A stretch of DNA of 64,000 nucleotides from assembly GCF_027579695.1 (NCBI RefSeq), contig NC_083577.1, forward strand, positions 29,600,698-29,664,697, given 5' to 3'. Below are positions 11,301 through 23,477 of this stretch, piece by piece (within the stretch, counting starts at the first letter, position 1; every line of letters begins with the position of its first letter). The stretch comes from Neoarius graeffei (lineage: Eukaryota; Chordata; Actinopteri; Siluriformes; Ariidae). A program made the translations under genes and the position numbers. The notes under the pieces are model-generated. The model saw nothing but the letters and a program-made list of their open reading frames with translations. It did no database searches and was not told the origin of the DNA.

Positions 11301-12168
11301 TAAAGGGATCTCCAGGTTACGTGATCTTTTTGTTGGTCCCACGATGATGTCCTTTGATCAGTTGAGAGTTAAGTTTGATATTCCAAAACGGGACTTTTTT
11401 TGTTACCTTCAATTACGCAATTTTATTAAAAAAGATACAACACTTCTCTCTGACCAAAGTAGTTCTTGCATTGAGCGATATGTATTTTTGCTTCAGATGG
11501 GGCATTGCATTGGTTTCTTTTATAGACTTCTTAAGGAATATGTCAATAAAGGTACCTTACATCTTAAGCTGAAATGGGAAAGTGAACTTGGTCTGGAGAT
11601 TACAGATGAGGAATGGGACGAGGCATGGGAAAATGTGAGATCTCTAAGTATCTGTAACAAAGTTAAAGCCATTCAGCTTAAAATCTTACATAGAGCACAT
11701 ATATCCCCCTCTCAACGTCATAAATTTAACAATGCCCTTTCTCCTTATTGCCCCAAGTGTAAAACAGAGATTGGAAGTCTTACTCACTGCTTATGGTCAT
11801 GTCGAAAGATTAAACATTTTTGGAGAATGGTGGAGAATGATGTGAATACGATTCTAGGTACATCACTAGATTTTGACCCACTTTGTATGCTGCTTGGTAT
11901 TTCAAACTGCTTTATCAGCGACAAGTATAAGGGGAAGTTATATAGAATGTTAACTTTTTGTGCTAGAAAATGTATTTTGTTAAATTGGATATCTGATAAC
12001 CCCCCTTCAAGGACACAATGGCATAATGTTATAATACAGTATATATCCTTGGACTATTTGACGTGTAAACTGCATGAGAAGGACAATATCTTCCGCAGAA
12101 TATGGCAACCATTCTTGTCCTTCATAGGAATAAACATTGAAACCATTTTGATAAGAGGATTTATGTAA
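8375..12168 (+). pseudogene. L1 ORF2 (endonuclease, RT, Cys motif), three lesions
   Basis: ORF2 opens at ATG 8375 with KLCSWNVNGIHTPIKRQKV. It slips in a G run at 8467-8476, then stays in one frame to the stop at 12166-12168 except for TGA 8656-8658 and TAA 10276-10278. The apurinic-type endonuclease shows LLQETHL, VGGDFNCHLNP and SDHAAV. RT shows SGKAPGPDGLSSEFYK, YRPISLLNVDLKILSKI, DVQKAFDRVE, QGCPLSPLLFALVIEPLA and the catalytic YADD in ITLYADDILIF. The C-terminal cysteine motif is CPKCKTEIGSLTHCLWSC. The enzyme would nick target DNA and copy L1 RNA in place. So few lesions in a 1.26-kb-codon frame suggest recent insertion. Confidence 0.93.
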
Positions 12169-12415
12169 AAGATAAGAGGAGTTGTATTTAATCTCCCTTT
12201 TCCTTTCTCTCTTCAATTTTTCAATTTGTATTCAATGTTTAATATTTAATTTCATATTCCCTTTTCTTATTTTTATCATGTTTTATTCCATGCCATCCAA
12301 GAACTAATGGGCCTGCTGTCTGCCTGTATATATGTTTGTATGTTTAAGTATATGTGAGCCGAGTCTTGTTCTGTATGTTTTTGTAAAATTCAATAAAAAA
12401 ATAATGAGTAAAAAA

Positions 12416-12664
12416 ACAGTGAGGAAGACCCCATCGACCAGGTACACAAGATCCTAGACTCAAGACGCAGAGGAGGTCAAGTCGAGTACCTGGTAGACTG
12501 GGAGGGGTATGGACGTGAGGACAAAACTGGGTCAAGGCCAAAGACATCCTGGACCCCCTTCTAAAGCAAGAGTTCCATGCCCAGTTTCCCAGCAAACCAG
12601 CACCCAGAGGTAGGGGTCGCCCCAGAAAGGTTTTAGCTCCCGGAGGTAGCTCCTCGGGGGGCTC
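12416..12664 (+). pseudogene. Chromodomain tail of the Sushi-like integrase
   Basis: After the L1 the chromovirus resumes with [17 protein letters not shown], then [14 protein letters not shown], a clear chromodomain core, and after a one-base frame change [19 protein letters not shown] and [14 protein letters not shown], an AT-hook-like basic tail. The polypurine tract cggggggctc lies directly before the 3' LTR. Confidence 0.88.
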
Positions 12665-13077
12665 TGTCAGCAAACCCACTGAAGCTCAACCGACTACAAA
12701 CATGGACTCCCCGAACTACATTTCCCATAACACACAGTGCCCTCTGTCTCCCACCTACAGATTCATAGCTGACTGTCTTTACCTTAATCACCTGTCCCTC
12801 TAAAAAGCTCACCTCACACACACACCTTTGTGAAGTATCATTCTGCCCTCAGTACATATCGAGCCTTGTATTCTTTCTGATTGTTCATTCCATTTCTGAC
12901 CCTCGCAACTTTCCTCTCCTTTCTCGCTCTTTGTCTTTTGCTATGCTACACTCTTTGCCGATCGCCCGACCCTTGCTAGTTTACGGACTCTGCTTTCTGC
13001 TTTCCGATTTGGCTTTGATGACCTTCAGTAAGCTGTCTTCCTCTACGCCTACATCTGTAAGTGCCTGCATTCTCACA
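12665..13077 (+). repeat. 3' LTR of the Sushi-like element
   Basis: It starts TGTCAGCAAACCCACTGAAG, ends TTCTCACA, is 413 bp and is followed by ttata (13078-13082). It differs from the 5' LTR at scattered positions, so the insertion is not very young. Confidence 0.93.
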
Positions 13078-13082
13078 TTATA

Positions 13083-13615
13083 ACTTTTCTGACTGAGATC
13101 CAGTTCATCCCACTGATGATTAGAGCATTCTGGGTCTTGTGTCTGAAACTGCAAGATCGACTTTAAATGATTCCAGAAGTGAAAAATTATTTTCAGTTCA
13201 GAAGAGTGAAATTCATAAGTGGATAAATTTGTCCCAAAATTACAGTTAATGCTCAGTGCTTAAACATAAGTAAGTGCCGTGTGCTGTTTCTGATGTAACT
13301 GAGGAGTGTAACAGGTCATAATGTGTCTCTCGAAAACTCCTCCTATTAAGGAAGTGCCAAGTCTGACACGATCGAAATCCTTCATTTACAGCCTGCAGTG
13401 TTCTGCTCTGGTGAGTTGAGATTTATTCTCAATTTACGGAGAAATCTGAGTCTCATTTTCAGAACTGTGAAAGGAAGTGATGATTAACTGAACCTACAAA
13501 GTCATCTATTTAATTTTAAAGAAACCTGAAATCAAGGTGTAATTACTTTTTACATAAGTGACAGTGAAACTCTGAGCATTCGGACGAGAGAGAACAACAA
13601 CAGCAATAAAATAAA
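13083..13615 (+). promoter_or_regulatory. Upstream region and possible 5' UTR exons of the TRIM gene
   Basis: No coding frame. A possible splice donor (tctg|gtgagttgag) lies at about 13410 and a possible acceptor (ataagtgacag) at about 13563, which would make a short leader exon spliced 5' of the ATG; this is inference. The LTR ends only 533 bases before the ATG, so the native promoter is confined to this stretch or overlaps the LTR. Confidence 0.4.
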
Positions 13616-14014
13616 ATGGCTTCTAAGTTTTCAGAGCAGGATTTGTCCTGTCCTGTGTGCTGTGAAATCTTCAAGGATCCTGTTCTCCTGCACTGCACTC
13701 ACAGTGTGTGTAAAGTGTGTTTGCAGCAGTTCTGGGAGACCAAAGGATCCAGAGAATGTCCTCTTTGTCGGAGGAAGTCATCTATGTATGAGCCTCCCCT
13801 AAACCTGGCCTTAAAGAACCTGTGTGAGACTTTGTTAAAGGAGAGAAGTCAGAGATCTTTATCAGGGTCTGCAACAGTCTGCAGTCTGCACAGTGAGAAA
13901 CTCAAACTCTTCTGTCTGGATCATCAACAGCCGGTGTGTGTGGTGTGTCAGACTTCAAGAAAACACACCAACCATAAATTCTGCCCCATTGATGAGGTAG
14001 TAACAGACTGTAAG
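13616..14014 (+). CDS. trim35-like: TRIM exon 1: RING and B-box
   Basis: ATG follows an aataaaata leader and is the first in frame. The exon encodes 133 residues, ends in phase 0 at gactgtaag|gtaaat, and contains all eight RING ligands and the B-box ligands, so the catalytic half looks intact. Confidence 0.93.
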
Positions 14015-17000
14015 GTAAATAAAATGTACATATGAACTCATGGGTCACGTGAACAAATGCTGTTGTTCATAATTATGACAATTACTTTGTCATCAGTTTA
14101 ATTCATATGAGTTGAAATAATATCAAAAACACAGAGACTCCATGCAGTGTGTTAATTTATTTCAGAAGAAGCTCAAAACTGCATTGAAGCCCCTACAGGA
14201 GAAACTGAAGGTCTTTAAAAACTGTCAACTGAAATGGAGTCAGACTGCAGAACATATAAAGGTTAAAATCAATAACATGGGTTTGATATTATAATTATAT
14301 TTTATTTCATTGTATATTCAGTGATGTTTCATTTGATTTTCTCTTCACTGTAGATTCAGGCCCAACACACAGAGCGTCAGATTCAGGAGGAGTTTGAGAA
14401 GCTTCACCAGTTTCTACGAGATGAAGAGGCAGTCAGGATCATTGCACTGAGAGAGGAAGAGGAGCAGAAGAGTCAGATGATGAAGGAGAAGATTGAGAAG
14501 CTGAGCAAAGACATATCATCTCTTTCAGACACAATCGGAGACATAGAAGAGGAGATGAGAGCTGAAGACGTTTCATTCTTACAAGTGAGGGTCATTTAGT
14601 CAGTATTTATACTGTGAGAAAGTAAAACTTCTTTCCATCACCAGAAACGTCACATTTCAGTGGTGTAAAAATGTAAAGCATATCCACTGATGTTTGTTTT
14701 GTTGTTTTACAGAACTACAAGGCCACAGTGAAAAGGTGAGTGATGTGCTTCCTGTCTCTCTCATTCTCTGTGTTTCTGAATCCAAACCCACAGCAACACT
14801 GACTCCTGAATGTTTTTGCAGAGCCCAGAGCACACTGCAGCATCCAGAGGAGCTTTCAGGAGCACTGATCCATGTGGCAAAACATCTGGCCAACCTGCAG
14901 TTCAGAGTCTGGGAGAAGATGCAGTACACTGTCCAATACAGTAAGATTCTTAACTCTGTGTGTGTGTGTTTTGAACATGAATGTTTTTTATACCCTGCCC
15001 AAATGAAGTTTGGCAGGGGATATAGAAACGGGTGCTATCCGGCTGTCTGGCTGGTCACGTTTTGGTTTCTGGGCCATATCTTTAAAACTACTTCATGAAA
15101 CTTTGTATACATATCAAGCAACATGTGAACTGGTGCCTTTTGCTATTTTGGATTTTTGAAAAAAAAAAGTATATTTCAAATTTGTTCATAAAAAATATAT
15201 TTTGACTTAGTTTCTAAGAGCAATGTTAATTTCCGGAGCATATACCCAAAACTATTCATGATATGGATTTGAAACTTGGTATACATGTTAACAAGGTGAT
15301 GTACAGTGTCTTGCAAAAGTATTCATCCCCCTTGGTGTTTGTCCTGTTTTGTCACATTACAAGCTGGAATTAAAATGGGTTTTTGGAGGGTTAGCATCAT
15401 TTGATTTACACAACACGCCTACCACTTTAAAGGTGAAAATTGTTTTATTGTGACCCAAACAATAAGATGAAAAAAACAGAAATATGGAGTGTGCATGTAT
15501 TCACCTCCCAAATCATTATTTTATAGAGCCACCTTTTGCTGCAATTACAGCTGCAAGTCTCTTGGGGTATGTCTCTACGAGCTTAGCACATCTAGCCACT
15601 GGGATTTTTGCCTATTCCTCAAGGCAAAACTGCTCCAACTCCTTCAAGTTAGATGGGTTGCGTTGGTGTACAGCAATCTTCAAGTTATGCCACAGATTCT
15701 CAATTAGATTGAGGTCTGGGCTTTGATGAGGCCATTCCAAGACATTTAAATGTTTCCCTTTAAACCACTCCCGTGTAGCTTTAGCAGTATGTTTTGGGTC
15801 ATTGTCCTGCTGGAACAGGACAATGTCCCAGTCTCAAACCTCTGGCTGACTCAAGCAGGTTTTACTCCAGAATTGCCCTGTATTTAGTGCCATCCATCTT
15901 TCCTTCCGTCCTGAACAACTTTCCTGTCCCTGCAGCAAGGGCGTAGGTTTGCATATGGACCATAGGGACATGTCACAACCAATATTTTAGGATGGCAAAA
16001 TAGTCCCTACCAATATTTAGCATTTTATTTTTATATAACAAAATATGAATTTATTCACATATTTTTTGCGAACTCAATAGTAGGTTATAATCTTAGTCAC
16101 TAGTTTTTTCGACGTGCCAGAGTGACAGGGTTATCCATGCTGCAATTTCATTGGCTGAAACAGAGTCTGCAGGCTCACGTTCTCCTCACATGGACGTAAA
16201 CAAAGCGCTTCTAGTGGTGGTAACGACGAAGAGACCACAGGCCCGTGTGTTGTGCTGATAACGTAAGTTGTCTGTGATAGCCTGCTACTGTATGTCTTCA
16301 GAAAAGTGTACAACTTAACATTACTGTTACCTTGGTATTCAAACTCGTTTTGTCCGATTATCTGCTTTGTAGATAACCTAGACACACACACATCACACAT
16401 CACATTATCTCTAGCCGCTTTATCCTTCTACAGGGTCGCAGGCAAGCTGGAGCCTATCCCAGCTGACTACGGGCGAAAGGCGGGGTACACCCTGGACAAG
16501 TCGCCAGGTCATCACAGGGCTGACACATAGACACAGACAACCATTCACACTCACATTCACACCTACGGTCAATTTAGAGTCACCAGTTAACCTAACCTGC
16601 ATGTCTTTGGACTGTGGGGGAAACCGGAGCACCCGGAGGAAACCCACGCGGACACGGGGAGAACATGCAAACTCCGCACAGAAAGGCCCTCGCCGGCCCC
16701 GGGGCTCGAACCCAGGACCTTCTTGCTGTGAGGCGACAGCGCTAACCACTACACCACCGTGCCGCCCATAACCTAGACAATGCCACCAAAAAAGAAAAAA
16801 AAGATATATACGGAGCTATTTCAACACACAGAGAGTAAGTGGTGCCCAGAACAGGTTGACGTTATTTAGCTATAGCCTACAGTGCGACGCAAACCTATCA
16901 TTGCAAAATGTTATAGGCTAGGCTACCACCAGTCTTTCTACTGTGGAAAATTGTGAGACTCCTAATGTAGCCTACATATTAATGACAAGGGGTAATAATA

Positions 17001-20000
17001 TTAACCATGCAATTCATGCCAAAATGCTAACCATCTCCCGTTTTGCTGTAGAAATTGGCAGGCTAAGTTAGTGTAGCCTGTTACTAAGGCTACTATTAAA
17101 GCTGACACTATGAAAGCTAATTAATGAATCATTTGTGTACAGGAAAGACAGCATAAGGCTAATGCAAACCTAGAACAGGTTAATGAGGAATCAGTGCTTG
17201 AGGTGAGGATGTCATCATGTCATATTAATATAGTCATGTCAAGTCATGCCATAATTTCGGTTGTTTTATTAGTAGCTTAGGCCAAATACATTTGCATGAT
17301 AAAAGGTGTATTCCTACTAATGTTAGGTTTCTGGTTAATTTTCATTAACACATTATTTGATCACATAGGAAACTCAGAAATCCAGTACAAAGGATCAAGA
17401 GCAGGTTGAGAGAGAAGAAGCTGGAGGGCTTCAGGTGAGGTCTGAATATTAAGGCATTTAGAAACATCAAAGGATTAGCAATGAAACAGAAGGATCTTTG
17501 GAAAATTAGGACTGTGTGTTTTGGTTGTGATTGTATTTTGAATAGGCTAGCAGAAAATGTCAGCTTATCTCCTTAATATTTCAAATTGATGTGAAATAAA
17601 TGTAGGTGTAATACATAGAACTATGTATCCCAAGATAGGTCTGCAATTTATTCAGTATATATTTTTTTTAACATATAGGATGTTCAGACATCCTGTGAAG
17701 ATACTATAGGACAGGTAGAGTCAGAAGTGGCTGAAACTGCAGGGCTCCAGGTGAGATTTTGATTCTGTGATGGGAGATACTATGAATTACAAGCAAATTA
17801 TTTTAGTCAATCTACTTCGTTGTTAGTGTTACTCTTTATAAAATCTTGCTACTGTGAATACAGACCAGGTTAAGTTTTATTTGCTCTCTAGGAGACAGTC
17901 AGTGTGAGTGACAGTGACTCTAAAGCAAGTCAGTGTAGCAGTGTCCTGGACATGGGGAGTAAACCATACCAGCCTGATCCAAAATTCATTGCAGTACAGC
18001 AACTGCCAAACAAGAAGCTATGGTTTCAGGCAAAGTGGTATAATCGCTATCCATGGCTGCATTATAGTCCCACACTACAAAAAGTTCTTTGTTTTGAGTG
18101 TGTCAAGGCATTCACAATCAAAAAGACCACTCTGGAAAAAAAAGAATGACCTGCATTTTGCTTAAATGGTTTTGGTAACTGGAAAAATGCCACTGACAGC
18201 TTTAATCACCATCAAGCAAGTAAAGCACACCATCATGCTGTCACTGTCAATGCACTGGAACAGACTCCAGTTCATACCCAGTTATCAAGTGCAGTGGCCA
18301 AAACACAGGAGGAGGCAAGGCACTGTCTTACAGAAATCATAGGATGTGTGAGGTATCTTGCAAGGCAGGGACTTGCTTTTTGAGGACATGATGTGAATCA
18401 AGGGAATTTGTACCATCTTCTCAAATTTAAGGCAAAAGATGACCTGATTCTGACCTCTTGGCTTACTCGTTGCCATGATTGCCAGTCCACAGTGCCAAAA
18501 TGAATACTTAACTTTGTTTGGCAACACAATTGTGAGAGAAATTGCCTCAACAATCAGGTCCCTCCCAGTAGTTCAGTTTTGGATTATAATGGATGGCACT
18601 CAGGATATACAGGGCAAAGAGCAGGTTTCAGTATGCTTAAGGTATGTGGAGAAAGACCTAATCCCACAGGAAGTATTTGTTGGATTATATGAGATACCAG
18701 GGACAACTGGTGAGCAAATGGCCATGGTAGCGCTTGATGTGCTGCTGAGACTATACCGTCCTATCTCAGGCTTGCGAGGTCAAACTTATGATGGAGCAGC
18801 CAATATGGCAGGAAGGTTCTCTGGGGCACAGGCATTGCTTAAGAAGAAACAGCCATTTGCTTTGTATGTGCACTGTGGAGCACACTGTGTAAATCTTATT
18901 ACACAGTGTGCATGCAGTGCCTCTCCCTTACTACGTGATGCATTACAGTGGGTCCATGAACTTGGAACACTGAGCAACCAGTCAGGGAAGTTCAAAGGGA
19001 TATTGGCTGATCAGACATTGTCAGAAGGGCATACCAGAACTGTAAAACCTGTGTCCAACTAGGTGGACTGTACGTGGTCAAGCTGTTCAAATAGTACTTA
19101 GTCAGTCAAGTCAAGTTTATTTGTATAGGGCTTTTAACAATATACATTGTCGCAAAGCAGCTCTACAGAATTTGAACGACTTAAAACATGAGCTAATTTT
19201 ATCCCTAATCTATATGTATGTCAGTATGAGGCTGTCTTGACCAGTCTGGAGGAAATGGCTGCAGTTAGTTCTGACACCGGCACTAGGGCCAATGGTCTCC
19301 TAGAACGCTTTCAGAAGGGCAAGACAGTTCTTGGACTGCTTCTAGCCACAGAGGTGCTCGGAGAGCTAGAGTGTTTAAGCAGGTCTCTGCAAAACCGCTC
19401 CCAAACAATTGGAGGTATGCAGACTGCTGTTGGCTATGTAAGCTCAACTCTTCAAGACAAAAGGAGAAGTTTACAGAGCTGTCTGAGAAGGCCGTGTTAA
19501 TGGTTGATACTCTGGGAATTGAACCAATATTTAAATTGGTTCAATTCCCAGAGTATCACCATTAACATGCCCTCACCAAAGAAAACCCCCCAGAAAATTT
19601 ACTGGTGGGGCTAGTCACCATAAGTCAGAGACACCAGAGGAATACTACAGAACAGTGGCGGCTCCTGAATTTTTTTTCAGGGGGGGAAATTTTCCCCCGC
19701 TATGTCTACACAGACCGTAAATGTCCACAGGACTGAAGTAAATTGACCTAGGTAGCAAATCAATTGGCTGAACTTGTTTTTGCCTGGTAAATTCAGATAT
19801 CAATATAGGCAATATATCTTCTCTCCACTGCGGCAACACTAAACAAGTTAAAGGTGGCAAACTAAGGTAGCCTAGTAAACTAGACCCACCCGCCTAGCGG
19901 TCAAAAATATTTTTGCCTACGAGTGGCAAATATTCACATTTAGTCTGGCTTGCCAGGCTAAAACTAAGGAAGATTCATTGTGAAGCCTTCAAAGCAAAAC

Positions 20001-23000
20001 ATTTGGCATCACAATCAATTAATATTACATTACTCATTTATTTTCTCATATTATTCCAGTATTCTATAATAAGTAGACACAAATTCTTAATTATAAACAT
20101 ATTCTAATTTCTTCATTCTAAAGAATGCAATTAAAGTGGCAGGACATAAATCCAAAACAAGTGTTTATTTAAGTTTTGAAAAAGATGAAGAAAAGCATAA
20201 CCATCAAACAAACATGTGCAGCTTAATTATGTGGGTTTTTTATATGGAATTGCACCATTTTAACAACAAATAATAATTCTAAATAAATTCTGCAGTTTTT
20301 TTCCCAAGAATTCCTCCAGAAAGCCATGCCTTAAAAGGAAATTTAAAGTATTACAAGCATGTCAATGAACACAAAAGGCTTTAGTTATTTAGCTATATAC
20401 ACACAAGGTTACACAAGGTTTTGTAGTCAGTGCAACTTGGCTTAACAAGTTGGAAAAAAGGTAAGGTGCTGCTGGCTCCAATGAACACATACTGTACAAT
20501 ATATAAAAACTGAAAATATGCTTAATTTACACCAAGTCAGAGAGAACTTGAGGCTACTGAAATATTCCAAGCATGGCAATGTTAAACTGCCATTGGTAAA
20601 GCAAAAACATGGCAATGTTAAACTGCCATTGGTAAAACAAAAACATGGCAATGTTAAACTGCCATTGGTAACACACACACACACACACACACACAAAAAC
20701 TTTTGCCTAGTAAATTCAAATATCAGATATCACTGTACCGTCTGCTGTGCTACTTCCAGGGTGGAAGAGAACGCAAGGGTAGCAAAAAAGAGCATTGACT
20801 ACATCACAGCCAGCTAGCCAAGTTTTCCGGTGGTACCAGTTCTTGTTAAAACCTCTTGAGTAGGTCTTCTCCCCCTTCGTAGACACTTGCTTGATGTTTA
20901 AATTCAGTCTAGGAGGTCCTAGCTGTTTGATTGCCATTTTCTCCTTATTGGTACGACGACTAAAGGGAACTTCTTTCAGAGACGCTATCGTATTGTTGCA
21001 CTCAACACTCACCATCTTCATAGAATGTTCACACATTTCTCACGCAAGTTGCGTTTTCCAGCCCAAAATTATGTTCAAAACCCGCCAAAATGCACTTAAA
21101 ACCAATCTGGCAACACTTGCGCGGTGCAACAGGCGTATGACGTAAGCACGCTGCTTGTATGAGCACATAAAACCCAATAGAAAATGCATTGGGAGCATGA
21201 TTTTCGAAAAAAACCTACGTACCATTAGTGTCAATGGGAGATTTTGGGGCAAATCTGAACCTGACAGAAATTGCCCCAAAAGGGCGTGGCTACACCAGGC
21301 GCGACCTTAGCCTGATTGGACAATGACATTACTGTTGGTAGTAGGAGTAGATAAAAAAAAAAAAACTCCCTCCCTGTTTGGGAGTGTGTCGCCCAAATCG
21401 CCCCTATTAACGAGCCGCCAGTGCTACAGAATTGAATTTTTCAAGGTGTTGGACAGTTTGGACATTCAATTTATGGATTGATTTAACCAACCAGACATAG
21501 AGAATCTCAAGCAAGTTGAGAATGTGCTCCTCACAGGGAAAATGAGTGATGTGATTGGAGAGTATCCAGAGATGGATAGGGAGAATTTGACTCACTCAAA
21601 GCATACATTCATGTCAACTGGAGAAGCTGCAGATATCCTGAGAGGGATGCATAGTGAAGTAAGAGGCTTGTTTGATGAGGTTGAAAAGCTTGTTAAGCTT
21701 TTGTTGGTTGTCCCTGTGGCTTCAGCTGAAGCTGAATGAAGCTTTAGTGCACTGAAAAGGCTAAAAAACTGGTTAAGATCTACCATGACACAGCAGCGCC
21801 TTAACAATGTAAGTGTATGCCATGTGCATCAAACGGAACTTGACCTAATAGATCTTGAAGATCTAGGCCAACAGTATGTGTCTGTGAATGACAGACGGAG
21901 GCATCTGTTTGGAATGTTTGAATGTAATTATGTATAGAATAGATTATTCATTTCAGGTGCAATTTTGTTCAATATGTCACTATTTGTTTGTTCAACTGTA
22001 CTCGAATTTTACATACCATTTGCAGTGTTTGTCATTACAAATAGTAAATTAAGCATTAAATTGTTCAGCATTATGTCATCATATCATATGTATTATCCTC
22101 TACTTGTGCATGTAATAATATGGGTGGTTAAGTAAGCAGTTCGGCAGAGGATTGGTGTTGGGGGGGGGGGATTGGTATTGTCCCTACCAAAGCTGAGACC
22201 AAACCTACACCCTTGCCCTGCAGATGAAAAATATCCCCACAGCATGATGCTGCCACCACCATGCTTCACTGTAGGATTGGTGTTCTCAGGGTGTTTGGTT
22301 TGAGCCACACATGGCATTTCTCATGATGGCCAAAAAGATAAATTTTAGTCTCCTTTGACCAGAGAATCTTCTTCCATGTGTCTGGGGAGTCGGCCACATG
22401 CTGTTGGGCAAACTCCAAACGTGTTTTCTTAAGCAATGACTTTTTCTGGCCACTCTTCCATAAAGCCCCGCTCTGTGGAGTGTACAGCTTAAAGTGGTCC
22501 TATGGACAGATATTCCCATCGCCGCTGTGGATCTTTGCAGCTCCTTCAGTGTTATTTTTGGTGTCTTTGTTGCATCTCTGATTAATGCCCTCCTTGCCCA
22601 GTCTGTGAGTTTTGGTGGGTGGTCTTCTCTTGTCAGGTTTGTAATGGTGACATATTCTTTCCATTTCGCTATAATGGATTTAATGGTGCTCCGTGGGATA
22701 TTTGAAGTTTAGGATATTTTTTATGACCCAACCCTGATCCATACTTCTCCACAACTTTGTCTCTGACCTGTTTGGAGGCTCCTTGGTTTTCATGTTGCTT
22801 GCTTAGTAGTGTTGCAGAGTCAGGGTCCTTCCAGAACAGGCTGATTTATACAGACATCATGTGACAGATCATGTGACACTTTGATTGCACACAGGTGGAT
22901 CTTAATCAACTAATTATGTGACTTATGAAGTGAATTGGTTGGACCGGCTCTTATTTAGGGGTTTCATACAAAGGGGGTGAATACCTATGCACACTCCAGA

Positions 23001-23414
23001 TTTCTGTTTTTTCATCTTAATTAGTGTTTGTGTCACAATAAAACAACAATGTTCACTTTTAAAGTGGGAGGCATACTGCGTAAATCAAATGGTGCAAACC
23101 CCCCAAAAATCCATTTTACTTCCAGCTTGTAATGCGACAAAACAGTACAAACACCAAGGGGGATGAATACTTTTGCAAGACAATGTAGACGTGCCTTTTC
23201 ATACTAAGAAATTTGGGAAATTTAAATTTTTCATGTTTCCATGGAAACAATTTCAGACTTAGTCTTTGGGGTAGGTTTTGTTTCCGGAGCAGAACTTGAA
23301 AACTATGAGTGGTATGGTCTTGAAAGTTGGTATATGTGTTGACTAAGTCATGTATATGTGCCTTTTGATTCTAAGAACTGTGAGAAATTTTAATTTTTAG
23401 CTCACCTGTACCAA

Positions 23415-23477
<63 letters not shown>

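Larger units (their letters stand above)
7006..12415 (+). mobile_element. L1-type LINE, near full length (5.4 kb)
   Basis: The insert is flanked by the 15-bp duplication acagtgaggaagacc (6991-7005, 12416-12430), splitting the chromovirus just before its chromodomain. It starts GGGGGTTTTCAAGATGGCGG, has a short 5' UTR, an intact ORF1, an ORF2 with EN, RT and a C-terminal Cys motif, and a 3' end with caataaaaaaataatgag and an A-rich tail. Complete 5' end, long duplication and A tail are the marks of target-primed reverse transcription. Only one run slip and two nonsense codons spoil ORF2, so it is fairly recent. Confidence 0.95.
989..13082 (+). mobile_element. Sushi-like chromovirus (Ty3/Gypsy) with three nested insertions
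   Basis: Two 413-bp LTRs (994-1406 and 12665-13077) are flanked by the perfect 5-bp duplication ttata (989-993, 13078-13082). The inside runs gag, protease, RT, RNase H, integrase, chromodomain, the order of a chromovirus. The gag start and zinc knuckle resemble the Sushi group, from which vertebrate RTL and PEG10 genes derive (family knowledge). A G-rich polypurine tract sits just before the 3' LTR. Removing the insertions at 3536-4211, 5480-6466 and 7006-12415, plus one copy of each duplication, leaves about 5 kb, normal for this group. Several stops and frameshifts make it inactive. Confidence 0.93.
19653..21423 (-). mobile_element. Second hAT, nested in the first
   Basis: Ends cagtggcggctc and gagccgccagtg are flanked by the perfect 8-bp duplication ctacagaa (19645-19652, 21424-21431). 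The transposase remnant is on the minus strand. Its CAGTGGCGGCT ends match the element at 28673, so this family has at least two copies here. Confidence 0.92.
15936..22215 (+). mobile_element. hAT transposon (TTF/DUF4371 type) nested in the Tc1
   Basis: Ends caagggcgtaggtttg and ccaaacctacacccttg are inverted repeats, flanked by the perfect 8-bp duplication ccctgcag (15928-15935, 22216-22223), the hAT signature. It carries a multi-exon transposase start, a DUF4371-like core and a hAT C-terminal dimerisation region, all on the plus strand, and itself contains a SINE and a second hAT. The transposase frames are broken in several places. Confidence 0.93.
15500..22600 (-). pseudogene. Tc1 transposase remnant, minus strand, in two pieces
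   Basis: Right of the hAT, minus frames give [20 protein letters not shown] (22286-22519) and [17 protein letters not shown] (22093-22317), typical of the Tc1 central domain. Left of it, minus frames around 15520-15890 give scattered pieces of the catalytic C-terminal part across different frames with stops. The hAT sits between the pieces. The transposase is dead by both frameshifts and insertion. Confidence 0.75.
15304..23185 (-). mobile_element. Tc1-type transposon in TRIM intron 5, split by a hAT
   Basis: Inverted ends cagtgtcttgcaaaagtatt (left) and aatacttttgcaagacaatg (right) are flanked by TA (15302-15303, 23186-23187), the Tc1/mariner target. The inverted repeats extend more than 100 bases with the left end (to about 15480). 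Without the hAT at 15936-22215 the element is about 1.6 kb, normal for Tc1. Confidence 0.92.

Noticed and set aside
22494-22712. Plus-strand open frame with hydrophobic stretches
   Set aside because: Shadow of the minus-strand Tc1 transposase.
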